From CAWBVG01 sp963792175 (GTDB lineage: Bacteria; Acidobacteriota; Vicinamibacteria; Vicinamibacterales; CAVVIG01): a stretch of 64,000 nt of DNA. Where the stretch lies: NCBI GenBank assembly GCA_963792175.1, contig CAWBVG010000035.1, positions 184,998-248,997 on the forward strand, read 5' to 3'. This document shows positions 26,054 to 34,980 of this stretch, one piece after another (the stretch's first letter is position 1; each line of letters begins with the position of its first letter). The notes beneath the pieces were generated by a model. The model saw only the letters and a program-made list of their open reading frames with translations, ran no database searches and was not told where the DNA came from. The translations under genes were made by a program, and so were the position numbers.

Positions 26054-26482
26054 CACGATCCTCCTTGTGTGAGTGATGACTCCGGAGCGGCGGAGATGCT
26101 CGAGCAGGGAGGTCGGGCCCACCGCGCAGAACATGAGGCCGTTCCGGAGTCGCCATGTCGGGGGGCAAAGACGACGCCGTCGGCGGCCTGCGAGCGCGTC
26201 GCGCTATCGCGCTGCGCGGCCACGAGTTGTTACACGGCGGTTGCAGTTTCGTCGATCGCGCGTGATTCGGCGGACAAAACTGACTCCTGGCGTTGACGTC
26301 AGGGACACCGCGTCGGCTCGGCCGTATCGCACGCAGGACGTGGTATCGAGCCTGCACGACCACGACCCGTCGCAACGACGAACGTCACGCCGGTTGTTGC
26401 CGCAATTAATTGACGACGCGCGACTTCATGCACGTCGAGGGGCTCGCGTCATATCCGCCGAAGGCGCCGAGGACACGAACTA
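26054..26482. promoter_or_regulatory. Intergenic region between divergent genes, with inverted repeat
   Basis: This 429-bp gap separates the comEA-like gene (minus) from a membrane glycosyltransferase gene (plus), so it must hold both promoters. A 9-bp inverted repeat gactccgga (26078-26086) / tccggagtc (26143-26151), 56 bp apart, lies just upstream of the comEA-like start and could be a regulator site. I see no RNA gene and no convincing ORF. Confidence 0.3.
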
Positions 26483-28203
26483 ATGGCAACCCCGACCGTG
26501 GTACTCGGCGACAGTCTGTACGCGCCAACCCCGCCGCCAGTCGACGCCACGGTGCGAGACGAGGGCCGCGTCGTCAGCCGCGCCGGATGGCTCGTACGCC
26601 AGGCGCTGTTGGCGAGTCTCCTGCTGGGCGTCACGGTCGGATTGCAGGTCGCCGCGGGCGCCTATCAGAGCGAGCGAAACAGCTACTCCGACGAGGCGGC
26701 GCACTTCATGAACGCGCTCGTGCTCCGCGACTACATTCGCGAGGGGCTGTCCCAGAATCCGCTGCGATTCGCCGAAGACTACTACCGCCACTACCCGAAG
26801 ATCGCTCCCGGGATGTGGCCGCCGCTCTTTTCAACGGCGGTTGCGGTGCTGATGTTGCTCGGCTTGCCACCACAAGCGGCGACATTCGCGTTCCTCGCGC
26901 TGATCAACGCATGGGCGGCGTGGCGTCTCCATCGGTTCATCCGATCGTTCAGCACGTCGGCGACCGCGGCCATCCTCACGGGCGTCTTCTGCGTCATTCC
27001 CGCGATCGTGGAATTGACAACGGCGGCGATGGTCGACCTGCTGATTCTGGCGCTCGCGCTCGAAGCGACCTACTGGCTCGCACGGTTCTTCAGCACCGGT
27101 CGAACGCCATTACGCCCTGTTGTTCGGTCTGTTCTCGACGCTCTGTTGTCTGACGAAAGGGAACGGCCTGGCCCTCGCCTTCCTTCCGCTCGCGCTAGCC
27201 GTCATCACGCGTCGCTACGATCGGCTGGCGGCGCCAGATCTCTACGTCGCCGCGGCGATGGTCGTCGTCGTCGCCGGTCCGCCGATGGCCGTCGCTTTCC
27301 GGCTCGATGCCGCGATCGGCGACTTCGGGCCGGTGCATGGCCTCGTTCATCGAGCGGCTCGTGATGTACTCGATGAGTGTGTGGCGTCAGTTTGGCCCGG
27401 CGCTCGTGGCCCTCGCGTTGATTGGGTTCGTCGCGGCTGTCGTTCCGGGACGCCGGGCAGCGATGTCTGAGGCGTCTGCGAACACGGCGGCGCTCGCCGC
27501 CCTCGTGGTCGCGGCTCTGCTCTTCCATCTCTTCAATCCGCATCTGGTTGCCGCGCCTCGATACATGGTGATGGTGTATCCGGCGCTGCTGGCGCTCGTT
27601 CCCGTGGGAATCGACGCCCTCGCTTCGGTCGTCCCGTCAGCGTTCGCGCGCCAATCGGTTCGGATCGCGATACTGCTCGTGGCTGTGGCAGGATTCGTGG
27701 CCGCTACTCCGGCGGTCCCTTTGCGACAGTCGCTGGGAGCCACGGCCACAGTGGACTTCATCGAGCAATCTCGTGGCCTGCCGAATTCCACGACCCTCGT
27801 GGTGAGCGATGAATACGGCGAAGGGGCGATGGTGTCTGAAGTGGCGCGCCGCCATCCGACACCGCGCGCGACGGTTATTCGCGGCTCCAAATTCATCGCG
27901 ACCGAGGATTGGGCGGGCAATCGGTTCCGCCTGTACTACGAGTCGCCAGCGGCGTTGCTCGCTGACATTGAAGCCCTGCACATCGACTTCCTGGTGATGG
28001 ATTATTCGCCGAACGCGGCCGGGCTGCGGTTCGGGAACCTGGTCCGTTCGATGATTGACACCAGCCCAAGCCGTCTGGAGCCAGTATTCGAAACGAGCGC
28101 CGCGCGCCGGCTCGTCACCTATCGTCTGAAATACCGAACGCCCGGCGCGTCCAAGGCGCTCGAGGTCCCGGTGTTGTATTCCCTGGGGCGTGTGCTGAAG
28201 TAG
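26483..28203 (+). CDS. Membrane glycosyltransferase, GT39/ArnT-like (two frame breaks)
   Basis: About 570 residues with many membrane helices, of the dolichyl-phosphate-mannose/ArnT-like GT-C type. These enzymes use polyprenyl-linked sugars on the outer face of the membrane. The first periplasmic loop has the family's acidic motif in SYSDEAAHFMNALVLRDY, then HYPKIAPGMWPPLF. Helices follow, such as AAMVVVVAGPPMAVAF and AALAALVVAALLFHLFNPHL. The soluble C-terminus includes VVSDEYGEGAMVSEVARRHP. An extra C at about 27107 (restoring RTHYALLFGLFS) and another indel near 27340 break the frame. A second GT-C gene with a similar tail (VVEPSHN..., YILMDD) is at 40628. Acceptor unknown. Confidence 0.75.
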
Positions 28204-28232
28204 TCCGGGCCGGTCGCCGCCTGACGGAGCGG

Positions 28233-28358
28233 TTGATTCATTTCTTTCGCGAGTTCTTCTACATTCGCTTCCTCACCGATACCGGCGCCGATTCGGTCAA
28301 GCGCGCCGTCGTCGGCAGCGTCTCCGGATTGCTGGCGCTCTCCATCCTGTTCGCGTAG
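28233..28358 (+). pseudogene. Relic N-terminus of a membrane protein
   Basis: A 41-codon reading from TTG 28233 (after gacggagc) gives LIHFFREFFYIRFLTDTGAD, then SVKRAVVGSVSGLLALSILFA and a stop. The stop falls just inside a hydrophobic helix, and the same frame continues FVVGRYAR beyond it. The strongly non-random composition and truncated helix look like the start of a larger inner-membrane protein that has lost its remainder. The KaiB-like gene now follows on the other strand. No family is recognised. Confidence 0.4.
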
Positions 28359-28501
28359 TTCGTCGTCGGCCGCTACGCGAGGATGGCGGACGGTCGAGGA
28401 GAACCGGCGATCGGTCCACGTCCCGCTCGAATTCAAAGCTCGATTCCAAAGACAGCCTGCCAGACGACGTCACGGCCATCCCGTGGTCGTGATGCCAGCG
28501 G

Positions 28502-28834
28502 CTACTGGCGGGCGACGATGCCGTGGCTGCTCAAGAGCGTGGTGATGACGTCTGGTTGCCGCAGGTCGCCGACGACCACGGTCCGGTGGTCGAGATCGCG
28601 CGCATCCTGCACGATGAGCATCGGTGTGAAGAACACGCGCTCGTTCTCTTCCGCCTCGTCGGCGTCGCGTACCTGCACGATGACCTCGTCGGGGTCGTAA
28701 CGGCGAGTAATCGTGTCGACGTTTTCGAGTACGGCCTGAGTGTATTCGGACCGGCCGCTGACATAGAGCCGCAGCAGGACTTGGGGGCGATCTCCCGCGC
28801 GGCGCGCGGGCTTCAAGGCTCGGGTTCGATCCAT
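28502..28834 (-). CDS. KaiB-like protein
   Basis: A 110-residue protein matching the KaiB/thioredoxin-like fold of the KaiB domain. Evidence is VLLRLYVSGRSEYTQAVLENV near residue 19 (family: LxLYVAGxTPxSxxAxxN), a central VIVQVRDADEAEENERVFFTP with the family proline turn, and RTVVVGDLRQPDVITTLL (family: RxIGDLSDxxxVLxGL). In cyanobacteria KaiB is a clock component. In other bacteria KaiB homologues occur with KaiC-type ATPases and stress signalling, and no KaiC is in the window. It diverges from a ribbon-helix-helix gene across an AT-rich region. No signal peptide. Confidence 0.75.
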   Translation of the reverse strand: MDRTRALKPARRAGDRPQVLLRLYVSGRSEYTQAVLENVDTITRRYDPDEVIVQVRDADEAEENERVFFTPMLIVQDARDLDHRTVVVGDLRQPDVITTLLSSHGIVARQ

Positions 28835-28919
28835 TCGACGAACGAGACCGCCGCTATCTAGCTCTGGCGTAGGCAGTTACTGGTAGCCAGCAACCGCCTC
28901 ACTATCGCATCCCGCTTTC

Positions 28920-28954
28920 TTGATGTCAACTGCATATCATGCTACATAGACATC
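28920..28954 (+). promoter_or_regulatory. Candidate promoter and operator for the RHH gene
   Basis: ttgatg (28920-28925) and tacata (28943-28948) are 17 bp apart. An inverted pair gatgtc (28922-28927) / gacatc (28949-28954) straddles them. The stretch is AT-rich compared with its surroundings and lies 60 bp upstream of the RHH gene. The placement fits autorepression, but the match to -35/-10 consensus is only partial. Confidence 0.3.
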
Positions 28955-29013
28955 CATTGCTCAGCTGGTGCGTGCTCGGCTGGCACCGTTTCTTGCAGTA
29001 GCTGGAGTTGACG

Positions 29014-29292
29014 ATGGCGACGAAAAAACCATCTCGACCGCGCGGGCGCCGGCCGGTCGGCCTGCACGGCGAAAAAGTGAGCGAGTACCCGCAGGTGATG
29101 ATCCGTCTGCCCCACCAGACCAAGATCACCCTCGACGCGCTCAGCGGCCTCACCGGCACGCCGATCTGGCGGCTCGTCGATCAGGCGGTGGAGGTCTACG
29201 TGCAGGCACTGCCGGAAGGCGAGCGCAAACTGCTCTCGGGCGTCCGGCTCCGTCGCGTCTCGTTGGCCAACGGTAAGAAAAGCCGCGCCTAA
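29014..29292 (+). CDS. Ribbon-helix-helix-like small protein
   Basis: A 92-residue basic protein. MATKKPSRPRGRRPVGL is followed by YPQVMIRLPHQTKITLDALS, GLTGTPIWRLVDQAVEVYVQ, the beta-strand/helix/helix pattern of ribbon-helix-helix (MetJ/Arc) DNA-binding proteins. The ATG at 29014 has ggag 7 bp upstream; a TTG two codons earlier is less likely. No toxin gene lies next to it (the next gene converges 4 bp away), so it is a lone regulator rather than an obvious antitoxin. It may act on the divergent promoter region shared with the KaiB-like gene. Confidence 0.65.
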   Translation: MATKKPSRPRGRRPVGLHGEKVSEYPQVMIRLPHQTKITLDALSGLTGTPIWRLVDQAVEVYVQALPEGERKLLSGVRLRRVSLANGKKSRA

Positions 29293-29296
29293 CCGC

Positions 29297-30652
29297 TCAT
29301 CTGCGGCGATCGATCGCGATCAGCCGCTCCCGTGCCCGCGCGGCCACCGCCGCATCGTCCGCCATCACTTCCAGCAGCACCGCGCGCGCGCGCGTGACGT
29401 TTCCTTCGAGTACCGACACGTCGGCGTCGCGCAGCCGAAAGTCGGGCCGGCGAGGCTCCAGCGCCAGCGCGCGATCGATCGCGGTCCGCGCCTCCGCCAG
29501 CTGTCCAATCGACATGTGGGCGTAGGCCAGCCAGGCGAACGCGCTGGCGGACGAGGGATCGCTGGCGACCGCGCGTGACAGCGACGCGAGCGCGTCCGCG
29601 GTTCGGCCCTGATCGAGCTGCAATCGTCCGAGCGCCAGCTGGATCGCGGCACTCTTCGGATCGCTCTTCAGGGCGTCGCCGATGCGAACGGCAGCGTCGG
29701 CTGGCCGGCCGATCCGGCGTTGGAGATCGGCGAGCCACGCCGCTGCTTCTCCCTGCGTCAGCGTGCGCGCGGGTCCTGCCTCGGCGTCGAGACGCGCCGG
29801 CAAGCTGTAGATCCGTGACTTGAAGGTCCGGTTCTCGACGTACGCCTTGAGCCGCGGCTCGAATTCGGCCGGCGTCATGCCGAACGCGTCACGAAACCGT
29901 TCGTCGGCGGCACGATCTGCCGCCGGCTCCGCGATGTACCGCGCGATCGCCGCCGGGCCTTCCGGCATCTCCGTCAGCAGATAGTGCGTGAGCGCCCACG
30001 CCTCCGCGTAGAAGACCGAGCGGCGTTCGCCTTCGTCGTACAGCTCCGATTGCGCGCTCACTGACAGGACGGCGGTGACCGGCAGGAACCGCTCCCGCAG
30101 CAGCCGGACGTGCCGCGAAACCGGTCGGCCGATGTCAGCCGTCCGGCCGCGCGCGGTGAGCGCGAACGTACTGAAGTACTCGGCCAGGCCCTCGTTCAGC
30201 CAGATCGGCAGCGTGCGTCCGCGTTGCAGCAGCAGGTGCGCGTATTCGTGAAACACGATCGACGACTCTTCATCGTGATCGTCGACCGACATCGCAATCG
30301 CATAGCCGTCAGCGTCGCGGTGAAAATAGCCGCGCAGGGCCGCCGGGCGGCCGTCGCGCTGCGGCAGGAACGGCTGAAGCGCGGAACGGGAGCCGAACAC
30401 GTACGCGAGCGTCGGCAGCGTGGGCGGGCGTTGCGCGTCAGCGACGACACTGCCGAGCGCGAGCCGGAATTGCTCGAGGCGACGGGCGACATCGCGAAGA
30501 TCGCCGGGACTGGTATCGCCGATGACGGTGAGCGACTCGCTGTGCACGAACGACCATCGCGGCGCCGCCGTGATGGCGCTGGTGACGGCCACGAGACCCG
30601 CGACCAGCAGACCGAGCGTCCGGCGATTCAGAACAGCGGCTTCGATTTCCAC
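29297..30652 (-). CDS. Exported HEYAH metallopeptidase-like protein with TPR repeats
   Basis: About 450 residues. An N-terminal hydrophobic segment (RTLGLLVAGLVAVTSAITAA) is a signal or anchor. A DUF1570-like/gluzincin-type peptidase region follows with SIVFHEYAHLLLQRG (HExxH-like HEYAH) and PIWLNEGLAEYFSTF, where the glutamate is the probable third zinc ligand. TPR repeats then run from about residue 300 (AAAWLADLQRRIGRPADAAV, ALGRLQLDQGRTADALASLS, AYAHMSIGQLAEARTAIDRA). The GTG start at 30652 overlaps the upstream gene by 25 bp. The active-site motif is complete, so activity is plausible. Substrate unknown. Confidence 0.75.
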   Translation of the reverse strand: MEIEAAVLNRRTLGLLVAGLVAVTSAITAAPRWSFVHSESLTVIGDTSPGDLRDVARRLEQFRLALGSVVADAQRPPTLPTLAYVFGSRSALQPFLPQRDGRPAALRGYFHRDADGYAIAMSVDDHDEESSIVFHEYAHLLLQRGRTLPIWLNEGLAEYFSTFALTARGRTADIGRPVSRHVRLLRERFLPVTAVLSVSAQSELYDEGERRSVFYAEAWALTHYLLTEMPEGPAAIARYIAEPAADRAADERFRDAFGMTPAEFEPRLKAYVENRTFKSRIYSLPARLDAEAGPARTLTQGEAAAWLADLQRRIGRPADAAVRIGDALKSDPKSAAIQLALGRLQLDQGRTADALASLSRAVASDPSSASAFAWLAYAHMSIGQLAEARTAIDRALALEPRRPDFRLRDADVSVLEGNVTRARAVLLEVMADDAAVAARARERLIAIDRRR

Positions 30653-30948
30653 TCCGCGTCGTTCACGAGCGCATCGTATTCCTCTCCGGACATCGAGCGC
30701 TTCGCGTAGCTGCACGACACGATGAACAACTCCCGTTCGTCGCTCCAGTCCGACCGCGTCACCGAGCAGTCGAAGGTCTGGAACGGACCGGCCGCCACCT
30801 GCAGCACTTCGCCGGCCTTCGGCACCGCCGGCACGTCAATCAGCCGGGTGTAGCGGATGGCGCTGTTGTCGATCACCTGCGCGGGTCCGTCGGCGGGCCG
30901 CAGGGTGACCCGCGGGATCTTGAGATTGACCTCGACTTGGATAGGCAC
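30628..30948 (-). CDS. Conserved hypothetical protein, 106 residues
   Basis: Starts at GTG 30948, 2 bp after the epimerase stop (VPIQVEVNLKIPRVTLRP), and ends DALVNDAEWKSKPLF. The composition is beta-rich with no signal peptide or helix. Middle phrases are IDVPAVPKAGEVLQVAAGPF and TFDCSVTRSDWSDERELFIV. I do not recognise the family. Tight packing between the epimerase and the HEYAH peptidase gene (25-bp overlap with the latter) suggests that it is a real member of the operon. Confidence 0.6.
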   Translation of the reverse strand: MPIQVEVNLKIPRVTLRPADGPAQVIDNSAIRYTRLIDVPAVPKAGEVLQVAAGPFQTFDCSVTRSDWSDERELFIVSCSYAKRSMSGEEYDALVNDAEWKSKPLF

Positions 30949-30950
30949 GT

Positions 30951-31928
30951 TCAGCGTCCGCTCTCGGATCTCCCGCCCACGGGCGGCGCGGGTGCCGTCG
31001 GTTCGGCCCGGCACCACTCGATGGTGCGCCTCAGGCCTTCCTCGAGCCCGACGATCGGCGCGTAGCCGAGCAACGTTCTCGCCTTGGTGATGTCCGCCTG
31101 CGAATCCTTCACGTCGCCCGCCCGTTCCGCTTTGTAGATCGGCGCCACCCGGGCGCCGACGAAGCCGCTCATCACGCGCAGCAGCTCGTTGAGCGAGATG
31201 CGGCCGCCGGTGGCAACGTTGATCACTTCGCCGGCGACCTTCGGCGCCTCGCAGGCCCGCAGCACGCCGTCCACCACGTTGGCCACGTAGGTGAAGTCGC
31301 GCGTCTGCTCGCCGTCGCCATAGATCGTCGGCTGGCGTCCCTCGAGCAGCGCCGTCGCGAACAGCGAGATGACCCCCGAATACGGCGACCCCGGATCCTG
31401 ACGCGGACCGAAGACATTGAAGTACCGGATGGTCACCGTTTCGAAGCCGTACAGGTGTGTAAACATCTGGCAGTACTGCTCGGCCACCAGCTTCTGCAGC
31501 GCGTACGGAGACAGCGGATTCGGCGGCATGTCCTCGCGCTTGGGCAGCGTCGGCGCGTTGCCGTACGCGGCGGACGAGCCCGCATAGACCAGGCGCTTGA
31601 CGCCGGCGTCGCGCGCCGCGACCAACACATTCAGCGCCGCGTCGACGTTCGCCCGGTGCGACGTCATCGGATCGGTGACCGAGCGCGGCACCGACGGGAT
31701 CGCCGCCTGGTGCAGAACGTACTCCATGCCGGCGACGGCCCGCACCGCCACGTCCATGTCGGCGAGGTCGCCTTCCACGAAGTCAACGCCGTCGATGTGC
31801 TCGAGGTTGCGCCGTTTTCCGGTGATCAGGCTGTCGGCGACGCGCACGCGATGGCCGCGCCGGACCAGCTCCTCCGCGAGGTGCGATCCGATGAAGCCTG
31901 CGCCGCCGGTGACGAGATAGGAGGCCAT
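30951..31928 (-). CDS. NAD-dependent sugar-nucleotide epimerase (UDP-GlcNAc 4-epimerase type)
   Basis: An intact 325-residue extended short-chain dehydrogenase. The N-terminal Rossmann motif is VTGGAGFIGSHLAEEL. The catalytic set is S118/S119 in YAGSSAAYGN and Y142-x3-K146 in SPYALQKLVAEQY. RYFNVFGPRQDPGSPYSGVI is typical of the WbpP/TviC-like UDP-N-acetylglucosamine 4-epimerase branch rather than GalE proper. It makes activated sugars for surface polysaccharide. The start is ATG 31928, 5 bp after the amidohydrolase stop. Substrate specificity is an inference from the FGPRQDP region. Confidence 0.88.
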   Translation of the reverse strand: MASYLVTGGAGFIGSHLAEELVRRGHRVRVADSLITGKRRNLEHIDGVDFVEGDLADMDVAVRAVAGMEYVLHQAAIPSVPRSVTDPMTSHRANVDAALNVLVAARDAGVKRLVYAGSSAAYGNAPTLPKREDMPPNPLSPYALQKLVAEQYCQMFTHLYGFETVTIRYFNVFGPRQDPGSPYSGVISLFATALLEGRQPTIYGDGEQTRDFTYVANVVDGVLRACEAPKVAGEVINVATGGRISLNELLRVMSGFVGARVAPIYKAERAGDVKDSQADITKARTLLGYAPIVGLEEGLRRTIEWCRAEPTAPAPPVGGRSESGR

Positions 31929-31933
31929 GCGTC

Positions 31934-33061
31934 TCAGCCTGGAAACGCCGCGCGCGGCAGACCGGGCGCGACCTTCAGCGCGTTCTGGTAATAGAGCTTT
32001 TTCAGCACCTGGTCGGGAAGACCGATGCCATAGAGCTTCCAGAAGGCGTGGTAGTCGCGGTAGTAGTCGAAGTACTCGTCGTTGGTCTCGAAGACGCGCC
32101 AGTAGTACGGGTACTCATCGGGCTGATAGCTGTCCTTGCCGAACAGAATCCGGTCCTGATACTTGACGAAGAACTCGTGCGCCGCCTTGGGCTGGCGGCC
32201 AAAGTCGTATAGCACGGCGGCGACGTCATAGTACACGTTCGGGTTCGCGTCGAGCAGCTTGCCCGCACGCGCCAGATCGTTGCCGTGCCAGCCGAAGTGC
32301 GCCAGGATGTAGCGCGTGTTCGGATGCTTGCGGACCATGTTGTTCCGCTCGGTCATCAGCTCCTCGAAGCGAACGCCGGTCTGGTGGCGCCGATCGGGAT
32401 AGAGCGCGAGCTCGAGCCAGCGCTCGTTGTTGTAGTCGAGCGGTTCGAAGAAGGCCGACGGCTCTGCCACATGAATGAGCACCGGGATGTTCAGCCGGGC
32501 GCAGGTGTCCCAGACCACGTCGAGCTCGGGGTCGTCGACATGCAGCCGGCTGCCGTCGGCTTTCCGCACGAACATGCCGAGGTCCTTGAAGATCTTGAGT
32601 CCTATCGCGCCAGCCTTGACGTCCGCCTCGAGCTGCGCGGCCGCTTTCGCGCCGAACCCCGGACCCACGGTGTCGCGGAAGTTGATGTTCGCGAAGAGCA
32701 CCATCCGATCCTTGTAGCGGCTGGCGCGCAGCGCCTCGACACCCTGCTGCAGCCGCGAGCCGGAGGACCCGCTCAAGTTCACGAGGATCTGCAGGTTGTT
32801 CGCTTCCATGCCCTTCATGACGCGGTCGAACTCGCCGGCGGCGATCGGCGTCGATTGATGGCTGTGGATGTCGATGACGGGAAATTTCGCGCGCGGCACC
32901 GGATGCTGCGGCGTCACGAGCGTCGACTTCGGCCGGTACTCGCGAATCGTCGGCGGTTTGAACTCCGGATCGCGCCCTTCGGCGGGCCGCGGCCTGACCT
33001 GTCCCGGAGTCTGCGCCGAGACACTCACGACCGCACAACAGACACACAGCAGCTTTTTCAT
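31934..33061 (-). CDS. Exported amidohydrolase (amidohydrolase_2 type)
   Basis: A 375-residue TIM-barrel metal hydrolase with a signal peptide (MKKLLCVCCAVVSVSAQ). Metal ligands are visible in PVIDIHSHQS (H66, H68) and VLIHVAEPSAFF. NTRYILAHFGWHGND and YQDRILFGKDSYQPDEYPYY follow, with the catalytic Asp in FGKD. The family includes decarboxylases such as OMPDC-type 2-amino-3-carboxymuconate semialdehyde decarboxylase and many uncharacterised exported members. The start is ATG 33061, immediately downstream of the RNase P RNA gene. Substrate unknown. Confidence 0.83.
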   Translation of the reverse strand: MKKLLCVCCAVVSVSAQTPGQVRPRPAEGRDPEFKPPTIREYRPKSTLVTPQHPVPRAKFPVIDIHSHQSTPIAAGEFDRVMKGMEANNLQILVNLSGSSGSRLQQGVEALRASRYKDRMVLFANINFRDTVGPGFGAKAAAQLEADVKAGAIGLKIFKDLGMFVRKADGSRLHVDDPELDVVWDTCARLNIPVLIHVAEPSAFFEPLDYNNERWLELALYPDRRHQTGVRFEELMTERNNMVRKHPNTRYILAHFGWHGNDLARAGKLLDANPNVYYDVAAVLYDFGRQPKAAHEFFVKYQDRILFGKDSYQPDEYPYYWRVFETNDEYFDYYRDYHAFWKLYGIGLPDQVLKKLYYQNALKVAPGLPRAAFPG

Positions 33062-33070
33062 AGAAGAAAG

Positions 33071-33545
33071 CGTCGCAGCGAGCCGTAAGCCGAATTCTGT
33101 CCCCACCGTCGCTCGCCTTGCGGCGCGCTTCGGCGGATGATGATCATTCCTCTAGCCCCGCCATCGCTGGCGGAGTCAAGCGACCTACCCGGAGACTGCG
33201 GACGGGCCGTCCGAATGACGTCTCCCTATTTGGTCTTGCTCCGTGCGGGGTTTTGCCTGCCACCCGTGTTACCACGGGCGCGGTGCGCTCTTACCGCACC
33301 TTTTCACCATTGCCCGCCTCCGCCCTTGCGGGCTTCGGCGCGGCTGGCCTTGCGACCTGCCGTTGGCTGTGTATTTTCTGTGCCACTGTCCTTCAGGTTG
33401 CCCTGACCGGGGGTTACCCGGCGCACTGCCCTGCGGAGTTCGGACTTTCCTCCCACCTCGCCCTTCGAGCTCGCTCGGGGCAGGCCTGCCGTCGACGAGC
33501 GCTGAGCGAGGCGAGGCGAAGGCGATCATCTGGCTCGCTGCAACG
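33071..33545 (-). ncRNA. rnpB: RNase P RNA (bacterial type A)
   Basis: The catalytic RNA of RNase P, transcribed on the minus strand. Universal segments are present: gaggaaagtccg (complement of 33441-33452) near the 5' side, ggtaagagcgcaccgcgc, and the 3' acagaattcggcttacgg (complement of 33083-33100). The ends pair perfectly as helix P1: gcagcgagcc (from 33541 to 33532) with ggctcgctgc (33084 to 33075), extendable by four more pairs. The span of about 475 nt is somewhat long; extra length sits between P1 and the first universal segment. It lies between the NtrC-type regulator and the amidohydrolase genes, same strand. Confidence 0.93.
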
Positions 33546-33587
33546 ATCGATTCTACTCGGCAGGACGGGCTGGATGCCCCTCCTGCC

Positions 33588-34980
33588 TATCCATCCGTCT
33601 CCTGCGTGATCTGGTACTGCTCGAGCTTCTTGTACAGATTGCTGCGCGGCGTGCCGATCACTTCGGCCGTCTTCGAGATGTTCCACCCGTTCTCGCGCAG
33701 CTTGCCGACCAGGAAATTGCGCTCGGCGTTCTCCTTGAACTCCCGCAGCGTTCCCGCCTTCGTCGCCTCGCTGTCGCCCGAAGCCTTCGGCGAGGCCAGC
33801 CCGCCGCCCGATATTCGGATCGGACGGTTTCGGGCAGGTCGGCGACGTCGATCGTGTCGCCGCTCGTCATGATGTTCAGCCGCTCCACGGTGTTGCGCAG
33901 CTCGCGGATGTTTCCTTTCCAGCGCGAGCGCGACAGCACGTCCATCGCCGCCGGCGTGATCCGCTTCGGGCGGACGTTGCTTTCGCGGCTGAAGAAGTCC
34001 ATGTAGTGCCGCACCAGCGCCGGGATGTCCTCGGGCCGTTCGCGAAGCGGCGGCACGTGAATCGGAATGACGGCCAGCCGGAAGTAGAGATCCTCGCGGA
34101 AGTGCCCCTTCTCGATCTCCTCTTCCAGGTTCTTGTTGGTGGCGGCGATGACGCGCACGTCCACCTTGATGGTGCGCGCCGATCCGAGGCGCTCGACCTC
34201 GCCTTCCTGCAGCACGCGCAGGACCTTGGCCTGGGTCTTCGCGCTCATGTCGCCGACTTCGTCGAGGAAAATCGTGCCGCGGTCGGCCTGCTCGAACTTG
34301 CCGACCTGCTTCTCGGTCGCGCCGGTGAACGAACCCTTCTCGTGCCCGAAGAGCTCGCTTTCGATCAGCTCCTCGGGAATCGCCGCGCAGTTGACCTGCA
34401 CGAACCGCTCGCGGCTGCGCAGGCTGTTGCGATGGATGGTGCGCGCCACCAGCTCCTTGCCGACGCCGCTCTCGCCCTGGATGAGCACGGTCGCGTTGGT
34501 CGGCGCCGCGCGGCCGACGGCGGCCATCACCTGCTTGAGCGAGGCGCTGTCGCCGACCATCTGATGACGAACTTCGACCGCCTTCTTCAGCGATCGGTTC
34601 TCGTCGCGCAGCTGCCGGTGGTCCAGCGCATTGCGCAGGCTGACCAGGACGCGCTCGCTGGCGAACGGTTTCTCGATGAAGTCGAACGCACCTTTCTTCG
34701 TCGCTTCGACCGCGGTACTGATCGTGCCGTGCCCGGACACGACGACGACCGGGAGCGACTCGTTCATGTGCCGCAGCCGCTCGAGCACCTCGATGCCGTC
34801 CATGCCGGGCATCTTCACGTCCAGCAGCACGAGGTCCGGCGCTTCACGCTCGGCCAGCGCCAGCCCCTCCTGCCCGGTGGCGGCGCCGAGGAATTCGTAG
34901 CCTTCGTACTCGAGTGTCATGCGGAGCGAGTCGCGGATGGCGGCCTCGTCATCGATGACCAGGATGCGTGACTTGGGCAT
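33588..34980 (-). CDS. NtrC-family sigma-54-dependent response regulator (one frame break)
   Basis: About 463 residues. The receiver domain has ILVIDDEAAIRDSL and the phospho-acceptor D54 (VLLDVKMPGMDG). The AAA+ domain has Walker A GESGVGKE, the sigma-54 loop GSFTGA (Ser for the usual Ala) and FLDEVGDMSAKTQAKVLRVL. The Fis helix-turn-helix at the C-terminus is NISKTAEVIGTPRSNLYKKL. The frame breaks near 33805, where one indel in a GC-rich run separates VRSEYR from GLASPKASGDSEATK. The start ATG overlaps the HtrA stop as TAATG, so the two are translationally coupled. No histidine kinase adjoins it, so the partner is unknown; envelope stress is a reasonable guess from the HtrA link. Confidence 0.88.
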
